Source: CAWVWD01 sp965662365
Lineage (GTDB): Bacteria; Bacteroidota; Bacteroidia; Chitinophagales; Saprospiraceae
NCBI GenBank assembly: GCA_965662365.1
Contig: CBFIHR010000102.1
Span: forward strand, 1 to 12,602
Direction: 5' to 3'
DNA length: 12,602 nucleotides
The notes beneath the pieces were generated by a model, which worked only from the letters and a program-made list of their open reading frames with translations, ran no database searches and had not been told where the DNA came from. Positions 1 to 6,625 of the stretch are shown piece by piece (position 1 is the stretch's first letter; each line of letters begins with the position of its first letter). The translations under genes and the position numbers were made by a program.

Positions 1-16
1 TGCTGTTTCTTTTTGG

Positions 17-130
17 ATCCTAATTCTGCCCCTTTCCCTCAAAAATGGAAAGATGATCGAACTCGAAAATTGATGATTTCGAGGTCTGTCGTTAGGCTTC
101 CTTCCTTTTTTTAATTGAAGAATTGAGGAT
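17..130. repeat. Possible short dyad element at the window edge, downstream of the receptor gene
   Basis: No gene is visible in 1-140. The stretch has imperfect inverted ends, ATCCTAATTCT at 17-27 against AGAATTGAGGAT at 119-130 (one extra G). Inside are two small hairpins: CTTTCC/GGAAAG (32-37 and 47-52) and CTCGAAA/TTTCGAG (62-68 and 77-83). The second lies 58 bp past the receptor stop codon but has no clear U-tract in the minus direction, so it is at best a weak terminator. The CTGCCCCTTTCCCTC segment faintly recalls the C-rich hairpin in the repeat block at 12074-12180. A small mobile repeat is possible; chance is not excluded. Confidence 0.25.
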
Positions 131-140
131 GGATTTAATA

Positions 141-2498
141 CTAAAAATTCCATCTCACAGATAAACCTCCAAAAAAGTGTCGAGGCAAACCTGGATAAAA
201 ATATCGTGGTGCCGTACCACCAAAACCTCTGGCATTGACGGCTAACATTGACGCATACCGCTCGTCAAAAATATTATTGACGCTACCATAAAAATTCAAA
301 AATACGGAATTGAAACTAATCCGCAATCCTAATTTAGAATTTGTCACTTGGTAGCGTTCCGAATAAACCGTATTCGCATCATTTATCGGCATCGCATCGA
401 CGTATTGATATTGAAGATTACCGTATAATTCAATATTATCCTTAATATTATAATCAAAATCAATAATAGTTTGTAGTGTATTTGATGGGATTCCCGTTAA
501 TTCATTACCAGCATAGTCAAAATTGCCATCGTTAAACTCTTCAAAAGTATAATTGGAAAACGTATAAGCAGCCGTAAAATGTACCGCATAGTCATCTTTT
601 GAAAAAGGTGACACTTTCACCAAACCTTCAAAACCGTCGTGTTGTGTTTTTCCTGCATTGGTATTAAAAAATGCTCCGTTTCCTAAATTTGTCGTAATCA
701 AGAGGTTTTCAACATCCATTCTGTATATTGAAAAATCATAATAGATAGCGTAACATTGAGGAGTGTTAGATAATTCCCACAAAAAACCTCGAGAACCAAC
801 TTCGTAAGTCCAACCAGTTTCTGGTTGAATATTTGGATTGACTTGACCGTCTGGCGTAAGGGTTTCCGCAACGGTCGGCGGCGAAAATCCGTGACCAGCA
901 TTAATATACAAAATAGCTTCTCCAAACTCTTCTGAAAATGTTGGCTCAATGACGAAACCGATTCGAGGCGAGAAAGTTGCTCCAAAATCATAGCTGCCGC
1001 TGACATTTGTGCTATCAGGATTAAATAAATCCGTCAATTCATATTGTGTCTCGTTATAATTTAAACCAGCATTAATCGTGATACCATTCCATAATTTTAA
1101 ATCGGCTTGTGTGAAAATATTGTAGTAAAATCGGTTTTCAACATTATCCGAAAGGAGTTGAGTCGAATTATTGACGAAAGTCTGCCAGTCGTAATTTTCG
1201 TCAAAAAGTTCTGTTCCGAATACGACTTGAAGCAGCTGATTGTTGAACCTTCCTTCATACGTTCCTTTTGCCCGAAATCCACGCATATCTGAGCTTTCCG
1301 CTAAGGTATTGAAAGGCCGAATTTCATCATTATTACGAAAGTTATAAAAAATACTACCGTCAACTTTCCAAACGGAATTATAATCTTCGCCATACAATTC
1401 TTTATGAAATGACAAACCAAATGTTCCTTTATCGTAATCTTCGTTTCCGTTGACATTTGCCCAATTTGCTGCCGCTGCTTCTGGAGAATTGACAAAAGTC
1501 AAACTGTCCAAACTACTCGGAATTTCTGCTTTTGCATTCGTATAATTGGCTAAAAAATATAAATCCACAAATGAAAACGCATCAAATTTTGATAATAAGG
1601 AAAAATTCTGACGAGCCGATTCGTTATTGTCCCGATAACCGTCACTATTGAGTAACGTATGTCGAATATTGACCCAGCCATAATCGTGTTTTTTCATCAA
1701 TTGATTGGTCGTCGAAATGGTATTAAAACTTCCAAATTGTGTCTGACTTTTAAAGTTGTCTTTAACGGCATAACGCTGATAGGTTTTCATCAAAATCGTT
1801 CCGCCCAAACTCGCCCCGTGTTGCACATCGCCGCCACCTTTATTGATTTCAACTTTCTCAAAAAGCGATAAATCAAAATCTTCAATAGTCGTTTCACCAT
1901 CACCCGAAGTTAATGGAATTTCGTTTAAGTAGGCTCGGATTTTGGAAGTCGAAAAAGGTGACCTGGCACCGATGCCTCGAATGCTAATGCGGTTCGTATT
2001 GAGTGTGCCGTTTTGCATAAATACGCCCGGAGCAAGATTCAAAACTGGTGCAAAACTAAAGCCATCGTTGCGTTCTAAATCTGACTGACTCAATATCGTT
2101 GTCGGAGTACTTCGATTAAGGAGTTTTCCATTAATATCGTGTGGCTGTCGCCAAATCCGATACCCAGGAATAATCGGTAGATCGACTTCTATCGTTTGCT
2201 GTTTGAGCAATATATCATAGTAGGTTTTCTTAAAATCCAATTTAATCCGTTTGGATTCATAGCCAATAAACGAGATTTCTAATTCGTCATAACTTTCGTT
2301 ACTGATTTCGAGTTGGAATTTTCCATCAATATCGGCTGTCGTACCGTTTTGTGTCCCGATCTGTAGGATATTAGCAAACACCAATAACTCGCCTGTTGCC
2401 GCATCTTTGACTTGTCCCGAAACGACAAACACTTGTGCTTGAACATTGACAAACAGTATGCTACACCATAAAAGTATTATCAACCTAATTTTTTTCAT
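141..2498 (-). CDS. TonB-dependent outer membrane receptor (siderophore/metal-complex type)
   Basis: This is a gated outer-membrane beta-barrel that would import a scarce ligand, probably an iron complex, using energy from TonB-ExbBD. In order it shows a signal peptide (about residues 1-21, ending NVQAQ), a carboxypeptidase-like regulatory beta-sandwich (about 25-100, with SGQVKDAATGELL and FIGYESKRI), a plug domain (about 130-240, with ISIRGIGARSPF, YLNEIPL, VEINKGG) and a barrel to the C-terminus. The end carries the VNNIFDERY signature and a final aromatic residue (SVRWNF). About 785 residues is normal for the family. The first ATG at 2498 is chosen; a GTG directly before it (2501-2499) would add one Met. 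The GTG-ATG pair follows AAAAAG, without a clear Shine-Dalgarno. No SusD-like gene follows, so a FecA/PupB-type iron receptor fits better than a glycan SusC. The ligand cannot be read from sequence, and no Fur box was recognised. Confidence 0.93.
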   Translation of the reverse strand: MKKIRLIILLWCSILFVNVQAQVFVVSGQVKDAATGELLVFANILQIGTQNGTTADIDGKFQLEISNESYDELEISFIGYESKRIKLDFKKTYYDILLKQQTIEVDLPIIPGYRIWRQPHDINGKLLNRSTPTTILSQSDLERNDGFSFAPVLNLAPGVFMQNGTLNTNRISIRGIGARSPFSTSKIRAYLNEIPLTSGDGETTIEDFDLSLFEKVEINKGGGDVQHGASLGGTILMKTYQRYAVKDNFKSQTQFGSFNTISTTNQLMKKHDYGWVNIRHTLLNSDGYRDNNESARQNFSLLSKFDAFSFVDLYFLANYTNAKAEIPSSLDSLTFVNSPEAAAANWANVNGNEDYDKGTFGLSFHKELYGEDYNSVWKVDGSIFYNFRNNDEIRPFNTLAESSDMRGFRAKGTYEGRFNNQLLQVVFGTELFDENYDWQTFVNNSTQLLSDNVENRFYYNIFTQADLKLWNGITINAGLNYNETQYELTDLFNPDSTNVSGSYDFGATFSPRIGFVIEPTFSEEFGEAILYINAGHGFSPPTVAETLTPDGQVNPNIQPETGWTYEVGSRGFLWELSNTPQCYAIYYDFSIYRMDVENLLITTNLGNGAFFNTNAGKTQHDGFEGLVKVSPFSKDDYAVHFTAAYTFSNYTFEEFNDGNFDYAGNELTGIPSNTLQTIIDFDYNIKDNIELYGNLQYQYVDAMPINDANTVYSERYQVTNSKLGLRISFNSVFLNFYGSVNNIFDERYASMLAVNARGFGGTAPRYFYPGLPRHFFGGLSVRWNF

Positions 2499-2526
2499 CA
2501 CCTTTTTATTTTTCTAATTTCTCGCC

Positions 2527-2534
2527 CAAAGTTA
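2527..2534 (-). promoter_or_regulatory. Putative -7 element (TAnnTTTG) of the receptor gene
   Basis: The minus strand reads TAACTTTG here, a full match to the Bacteroidota -7 consensus TAnnTTTG, 29 bp upstream of the ATG. That gives a short leader. No TTG stands 17-23 bp further upstream, so the -33 element is missing or degenerate. Confidence 0.45.
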
Positions 2535-2803
2535 GCAAGTTTTAACATAACGCATAAGTTTAGAAAAGTTTCGGTTTCGTGATAACAAAAGTGAATTTCT
2601 TTATCCTTTTCGACCCTTAGATTAATGGTATAAACCGTTTTTAACTAAAGCTAATTTGTCAATTTTATCAAAAAATTCCTTGAACTTTTTGATAATTCAA
2701 TAGCTCCAAAGCGTCAAGCTAACTTTTCTTAAGATTTCCACAATCTTATTTCGTAGAAATATTCAAACATTAAATACTGATTATCAAAACTTTATAAAAA
2801 GCT
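2535..2803. other. AT-rich intergenic region upstream of the receptor gene with two dyads
   Basis: No open frame of note occurs. There are two perfect dyads. TTATCAAAAA/TTTTTGATAA (2665-2674 and 2686-2695) is 10 bp with an 11-nt loop. TAAGATT/AATCTTA (2730-2736 and 2742-2748) is 7 bp around TCCAC. Neither is followed by a U-tract on either strand, so they look more like operator-type sites than terminators. Both lie well upstream of the receptor -7 element. Their function is unknown. Confidence 0.3.
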
Positions 2804-2841
2804 AAAAAAAAGCGATACTCAGAAAGTCTCCGAGTATCGCT
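2804..2841 (-). terminator. Rho-independent terminator of the oligopeptidase gene
   Basis: On the minus strand, AGCGATACTC and GAGTATCGCT (2832-2841 and 2811-2820 in plus coordinates) form a perfect 10-bp stem with an 11-nt loop, followed by eight T (the A-run at 2804-2811). It starts 34 bp after the peptidase stop codon and would insulate that gene from the downstream receptor gene. Confidence 0.92.
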
Positions 2842-2874
2842 CTACAATAAATTCTACAATCAATGATGATTTTA

Positions 2875-5010
2875 TCATTCATTGTTTAACAACTTATCCA
2901 ATACAAAAGCATACTCAAACGCATACTCTTTCAACGCTTCATAGCGACCACTTGCTCCACCGTGACCAGCTCCCATATTTGTTTTAAGCAAAAGCGTATT
3001 AGAGTCCGTTTTCGTTGCTCGTAGTTTAGCTGTCCATTTGGCAGGTTCCCAATACTGAACTCTCGGATCATTCAGCCCTGCCGTGATTAAAATATTCGGA
3101 TAATCTTTTGCTTCGACATTATCATAAGGCGAATACGATAACATATAATCGAAATAGGTTTTATCATTTGGATTTCCCCATTCTTCATATTCAACAACCG
3201 TTAGCGGAATCGTTTCATCTAACATCGTATTAATCACATCGACAAACGGAACGTGAGCGACAACTGTATTAAATAATTCTGGTCGCATATTCACAACCGC
3301 CCCCATTAGTAAACCGCCAGCACTTCCGCCAGCAATCGCTAATTTATCCGAAGCTGTGTATTTTTCCTTTACCAAATGCTCGGCACAATTAATAAAATCG
3401 GTAAACGTATTTTTCTTTTTTAAGAATTTGCCATCTTCGTACCATTGCCTACCCATCTCGCTACCACCTCTGATATGTGCAATCGCATAGACAAAACCTC
3501 TGTCCAACAAACTCACTCGAATCGTCGAGAAATACGGTTCTGTACTAGAACCATACGAGCCATAAGCATATAAATAACACGGATTTGAGCCATCACGTTT
3601 GATACCTTTTTTGTAAGCGACCGAGATAGGAATCTTTGTGCCATCGTCCGCAGTTGCTTCGAGGCGTTCTACGACATAATCCGATTTTTCAAAGCCACCT
3701 TTGACTTCATAAACCTTTTTCGTATCTAATTTTTTGGTATCCAAATTATAATCATAAACGGTGCGAGGTGTAATCATCGAAGAGTAAGTAAAGCGAATCG
3801 TGTTGCCTTCAAATTCCGGATTGTCACTCGACCAATACGTATAAACTGGCTCTGGAAATGTAATATCATGCGACTCATTTGTACGTAAGTCCGTTACATT
3901 GATGTGCTTAAATCCGCCTTTTCGACCATACAAAACCAAGTGATTTTCAAAAGTTTCGACTGAACTTAACAAGACGTTTGCATCATGCGGTAGGACTTCC
4001 GTCCAATGTTCAATACCAGGAGTTTTGACACTGGTTTTCATCAGTTTAAAATTCAGTGCATTATCGTTGGTGACGATATAAAAATCATCGCCATGATTTG
4101 CTACGCTATATTCCAAACCTTTGCGGCGAGGCTGTAACACTTTAAAGCCCTCGTCTGGATTATTTGCATCCATAAAGTGCATCTCAGTCGTTACTTTGCT
4201 ACCCAAATAAGCATAAATGAATTTACCATTTTTCTCTTTATAAGGATACAAAAAGTACATACCGTCCAACTCTTCAAATACCAATTTATCGGTTTTTCCA
4301 CCTAAATCGTGTCGATACATTTGATACGGTCGATGCGTTTCATCTAACATCGTGTAGAAGAAAGTCGTATTATTATTCGCCCAAACTAAGCTACCAGCTG
4401 TTTTTTCGATTTTATCCGACAGCAATTCGCCCGTTTCTAAGTTTTTAATATAAATATCGTACTCCTCCGACCCCGAAAAATCAACCGCATACGCCATTAA
4501 TTTATGGTTCGGGCTTACTTCCATCTCTCCTACCCTACAATATTCTTTCCCTTCTGCCAAAATATTTTCATCTAAAATGATTTCTTCTTTAGCATCTAAC
4601 GACCCTTTTTTACGGCAGTTAATGGAATAATTTTTTCCTTTTTCCATTCGAGAATAGTAATAATAATCGCCTTTTTTCACTGGAACAGACGCATCATCTT
4701 CGTTGATACGAGCGACCATTTCCTTATAGAGGTCGTCTTGAAGCGGTTTCAAGTGTTCCGTCATATCATCGGTGTACTTATTTTCCGCTTTTAGATAATC
4801 CAGTACTTCCTCGCTTTCTCGTTCTCTGAGCCAGTAATAATCATCTTTTAAAACTACGCCATTAATAGTATCTAAGCGTTCTAACTTTTTCGCTATCGGA
4901 GGTTTGAAGTGTAACATATTGTTTGTATTCGTTTCTTGTTTACAACTAATAATCGTAAAGATACTGATTAACAAAATAATGCCGCTCGATGTTTTTAGGA
5001 TTCTTTTCAT
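2875..5010 (-). CDS. ptrB: Oligopeptidase B-type S9A serine peptidase, predicted lipoprotein
   Basis: This is a prolyl-oligopeptidase-family peptidase that cleaves short peptides, in the oligopeptidase B branch after Arg or Lys. The N-terminus has a lipoprotein signal (hydrophobic 11-21, lipobox IISC with Cys23). An S9A beta-propeller covers about 35-445 and an alpha/beta-hydrolase catalytic domain about 450-711. The triad is visible: Ser563 in GGSAGG, Asp648 in GLNDPRV, His683 in GAGHGG. The acidic EYEEWGNP (607-614) matches the Glu pair that gives basic P1 preference in characterised oligopeptidases B. At 711 residues it has the usual length plus the export signal. The ATG at 5010 gives the signal peptide its start (MKRILK). 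It is an isolated transcription unit with its own -7 element and terminator. The textbook enzyme of Escherichia coli is cytosolic; this one should be exported and lipidated, so a periplasmic-side role in peptide scavenging is inferred. Confidence 0.94.
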   Translation of the reverse strand: MKRILKTSSGIILLISIFTIISCKQETNTNNMLHFKPPIAKKLERLDTINGVVLKDDYYWLRERESEEVLDYLKAENKYTDDMTEHLKPLQDDLYKEMVARINEDDASVPVKKGDYYYYSRMEKGKNYSINCRKKGSLDAKEEIILDENILAEGKEYCRVGEMEVSPNHKLMAYAVDFSGSEEYDIYIKNLETGELLSDKIEKTAGSLVWANNNTTFFYTMLDETHRPYQMYRHDLGGKTDKLVFEELDGMYFLYPYKEKNGKFIYAYLGSKVTTEMHFMDANNPDEGFKVLQPRRKGLEYSVANHGDDFYIVTNDNALNFKLMKTSVKTPGIEHWTEVLPHDANVLLSSVETFENHLVLYGRKGGFKHINVTDLRTNESHDITFPEPVYTYWSSDNPEFEGNTIRFTYSSMITPRTVYDYNLDTKKLDTKKVYEVKGGFEKSDYVVERLEATADDGTKIPISVAYKKGIKRDGSNPCYLYAYGSYGSSTEPYFSTIRVSLLDRGFVYAIAHIRGGSEMGRQWYEDGKFLKKKNTFTDFINCAEHLVKEKYTASDKLAIAGGSAGGLLMGAVVNMRPELFNTVVAHVPFVDVINTMLDETIPLTVVEYEEWGNPNDKTYFDYMLSYSPYDNVEAKDYPNILITAGLNDPRVQYWEPAKWTAKLRATKTDSNTLLLKTNMGAGHGGASGRYEALKEYAFEYAFVLDKLLNNE

Positions 5011-5054
5011 TTGATTGATAGTTTTGGTTTTGTCTTTCCTCTTATTAAGAACAA

Positions 5055-5062
5055 CAAAATTA
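5055..5062 (-). promoter_or_regulatory. Putative -7 element (TAnnTTTG) of the oligopeptidase gene
   Basis: The minus strand reads TAATTTTG, a full match to TAnnTTTG, 45 bp upstream of the ATG at 5010. No TTG is present at the expected -33 distance. In this AT-rich DNA, chance matches occur. Confidence 0.4.
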
Positions 5063-5143
5063 AACTAATTTTAAAGAAATCGTTAGAAGCTAAAACACAG
5101 GAGCAGAAAAATGATACCTAAAGTTTTCGTTTCGTTCTACGCA

Positions 5144-5174
5144 AAAAAATAAGGTGCTGCATAAGCAACACCTT
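5144..5174 (-). terminator. Rho-independent terminator downstream of oxyR
   Basis: On the minus strand, AAGGTGTTGC and GCAGCACCTT form a 10-bp stem with one mismatch and a 4-nt loop (plus coordinates 5165-5174 and 5151-5160). It is followed by ATTTTTTT. It lies about 115 bp past the oxyR stop codon and ahead of the oligopeptidase promoter region, and separates the two units. The stretch between stop and stem (5175-5289) shows nothing recognisable. Confidence 0.88.
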
Positions 5175-5289
5175 AAAAACTCACCGAACTAATATTTTAT
5201 TAAAAATCTCATCGTCAGTGACCGTTCACAAAACCTAAAAATAAAAGCCTTTTGAAAGTACGATTCTTTGATGATTTTTGCCTGCTGTC

Positions 5290-6231
5290 TTAATCTTCCC
5301 ACGGAATAATTCTTCCTCGTTCTGGATTGTGCATTTCTTTAGGAACAGCACTCATAATTTCATGCTTCAATGCATTGATAAGTTGCTCTTTTAAGAAACT
5401 ACGATGAATTACAAAACTAACCTCACGAGTTGGAACAATACTTTTTAAGACTCGAATTTTTGCCTTTTCGGATTCAATCAGCTCATCAATCGCTAACTCC
5501 GGCAACAAAGTGTACCCAAACTCATTCCCTACTATTTTACGAAGTGTTTCGATACTTCCACTTTCAAATTCTAAAGAACTATTTTTATTACTAAAAAAGG
5601 TTTCACCGCAGAAATTCTTAATTTGATCACGGAAACAATGCCCTTCTTTTAATAACCAAATTTCACTTGGATTCAATTCATTCAAGCTAATCGCATCATT
5701 TTTTAATAACGTATGATTAGAAGAGAAATATAATAGAAACTGCTCATAAAATAACGGAATTTTCACTAAACCTCGCAGATTTTCTTTATGCACCATAATG
5801 CCAACATCTAACTGGTCATTTTGGAGTTTTTGAATAATATCTTCCGACAAAAGTTCTTCGATCTTCATTTGAACTTTTGGATATTTACGGACAAAATTTG
5901 GTGCAAACCGAGGAATCAAATACGGGCTTATCGTCGGAATAATACCGATCCGTAATGTTCCCGAAAACTCGCCTCGTTCATTATCGATAATTTCCTGAAC
6001 TCGCTTCAACTCTCGTAAGCCCATTTTCGCTTGTTCAATAATTTTATTGCCAATATCCGTCGTTAGTACTGGTTTTTTGCTTCTATCAAAAATAACAACA
6101 TCCAACTCTTCTTCTAACTTCTTGATTTGCATACTCAACGTTGGTTGTGTTACAAAACATTTTTTGGCAGCTTCACCGAACCCTTTATAAGTATCGACAG
6201 CGATGATGTATTCTAATTGTGTTATAGTCAT
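5290..6231 (-). CDS. oxyR: OxyR, LysR-family hydrogen peroxide sensor and regulator
   Basis: This is a cytoplasmic transcription factor that switches peroxide-defence genes when two cysteines form a disulfide. The LysR winged helix-turn-helix lies at about 1-60 (ITQLEYIIAV, TQPTLSMQIKKLEEELDV), a linker helix at about 61-90, and the effector domain at 92-300. OxyR identity rests on KEGHCFRDQIKNFC, which puts Cys199 and Cys208 at the same residue numbers as the redox pair of E. coli OxyR. Thr100, His198 and Arg201, which surround the peroxide site there, are also kept. At 313 residues it is close to the family norm. The ATG at 6231 begins the family-typical start (MTITQLEYI). No catalase, Dps or ahpCF gene is adjacent, so the regulon must lie elsewhere. 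A near-match -7 element (TACGATTG) lies upstream, not strong enough to list. Autoregulation through the divergent gap is typical of LysR proteins but unproven here. Confidence 0.95.
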   Translation of the reverse strand: MTITQLEYIIAVDTYKGFGEAAKKCFVTQPTLSMQIKKLEEELDVVIFDRSKKPVLTTDIGNKIIEQAKMGLRELKRVQEIIDNERGEFSGTLRIGIIPTISPYLIPRFAPNFVRKYPKVQMKIEELLSEDIIQKLQNDQLDVGIMVHKENLRGLVKIPLFYEQFLLYFSSNHTLLKNDAISLNELNPSEIWLLKEGHCFRDQIKNFCGETFFSNKNSSLEFESGSIETLRKIVGNEFGYTLLPELAIDELIESEKAKIRVLKSIVPTREVSFVIHRSFLKEQLINALKHEIMSAVPKEMHNPERGRIIPWED

Positions 6232-6625
6232 AATTGTAAGGTGTTAATTACGAATTACAGTTTTACAATCGTATAAAATTGATTCCTTGAAATATCCTAC
6301 AATTCGTCATTTCTCCGATATCGAAGGCGACTCTTCATCCGCTGGATTTTTAAAGAACCCTACAACTTTTGGAACAATAAGCCCTTTAATTTATATACAA
6401 TAACTGTTATTAGTTGACACAAGTATAAGAAAAATTGATATTTATTATCAATCATTATCAGATTTATCTATAAATATGTTAATTAAATCTGGATTTTATT
6501 TAAAATCCCCTTGATAAAATCATAGAAAGATGTAAATAAATAAGATTTAATAATATTTTTACAGTATTCTAATGAATAAACGATTGAGCAATAAGTCAAT
6601 AGATAAATAAAACAAATTATAAAAC
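6232..6625. other. Divergent intergenic region between oxyR and the CotH-like gene
   Basis: This 394-bp, strongly AT-rich gap must hold both divergent promoters, but no full TAnnTTTG match was found for either gene. The notable feature is a perfect 7-5-7 dyad with a direct TATCA repeat beside it (6434-6460, listed separately). A TTGACA at about 6414-6419 looks like a proteobacterial -35 box and probably means little in Bacteroidota. No convincing small ORF was seen. Confidence 0.5.
6434..6460. promoter_or_regulatory. Candidate LysR/OxyR-type operator (7-5-7 dyad plus direct TATCA repeat)
   Basis: ATTGATA-TTTAT-TATCAAT is a perfect inverted repeat (6434-6452). TATCA repeats exactly 10 bp later (6446 and 6456), so it recurs on one helix face. 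The dyad spacing resembles the loose T-N11-A site of LysR regulators, and it sits in the gap between oxyR and its divergent neighbour, the usual position for autoregulation. It does not match the E. coli OxyR ATAG/CTAT pattern, so the assignment is inference. AT-rich composition raises the chance of coincidence. Confidence 0.3.

Noticed and set aside
1..114. Plus-strand frame open from the window edge to a TAA at 112-114 (37 codons), possible C-terminus of a gene
   Set aside because: It is short, has no recognisable domain, and overlaps hairpins and inverted ends. With one edge cut off it cannot be supported.
1659..1871. Antisense ORFs inside the receptor, CotH-like, barrel and acyltransferase genes (also 1107-1292, 7216-7443, 9080-9388, 9688-9876, 10825-11094)
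   Set aside because: They are shadows of well-supported genes, with no domains, no signals and unusual composition.
6414..6419. Sigma-70 style -35 box TTGACA in the oxyR gap
   Set aside because: No matching -10 box at the right spacing was seen, and Bacteroidota use a different promoter consensus.
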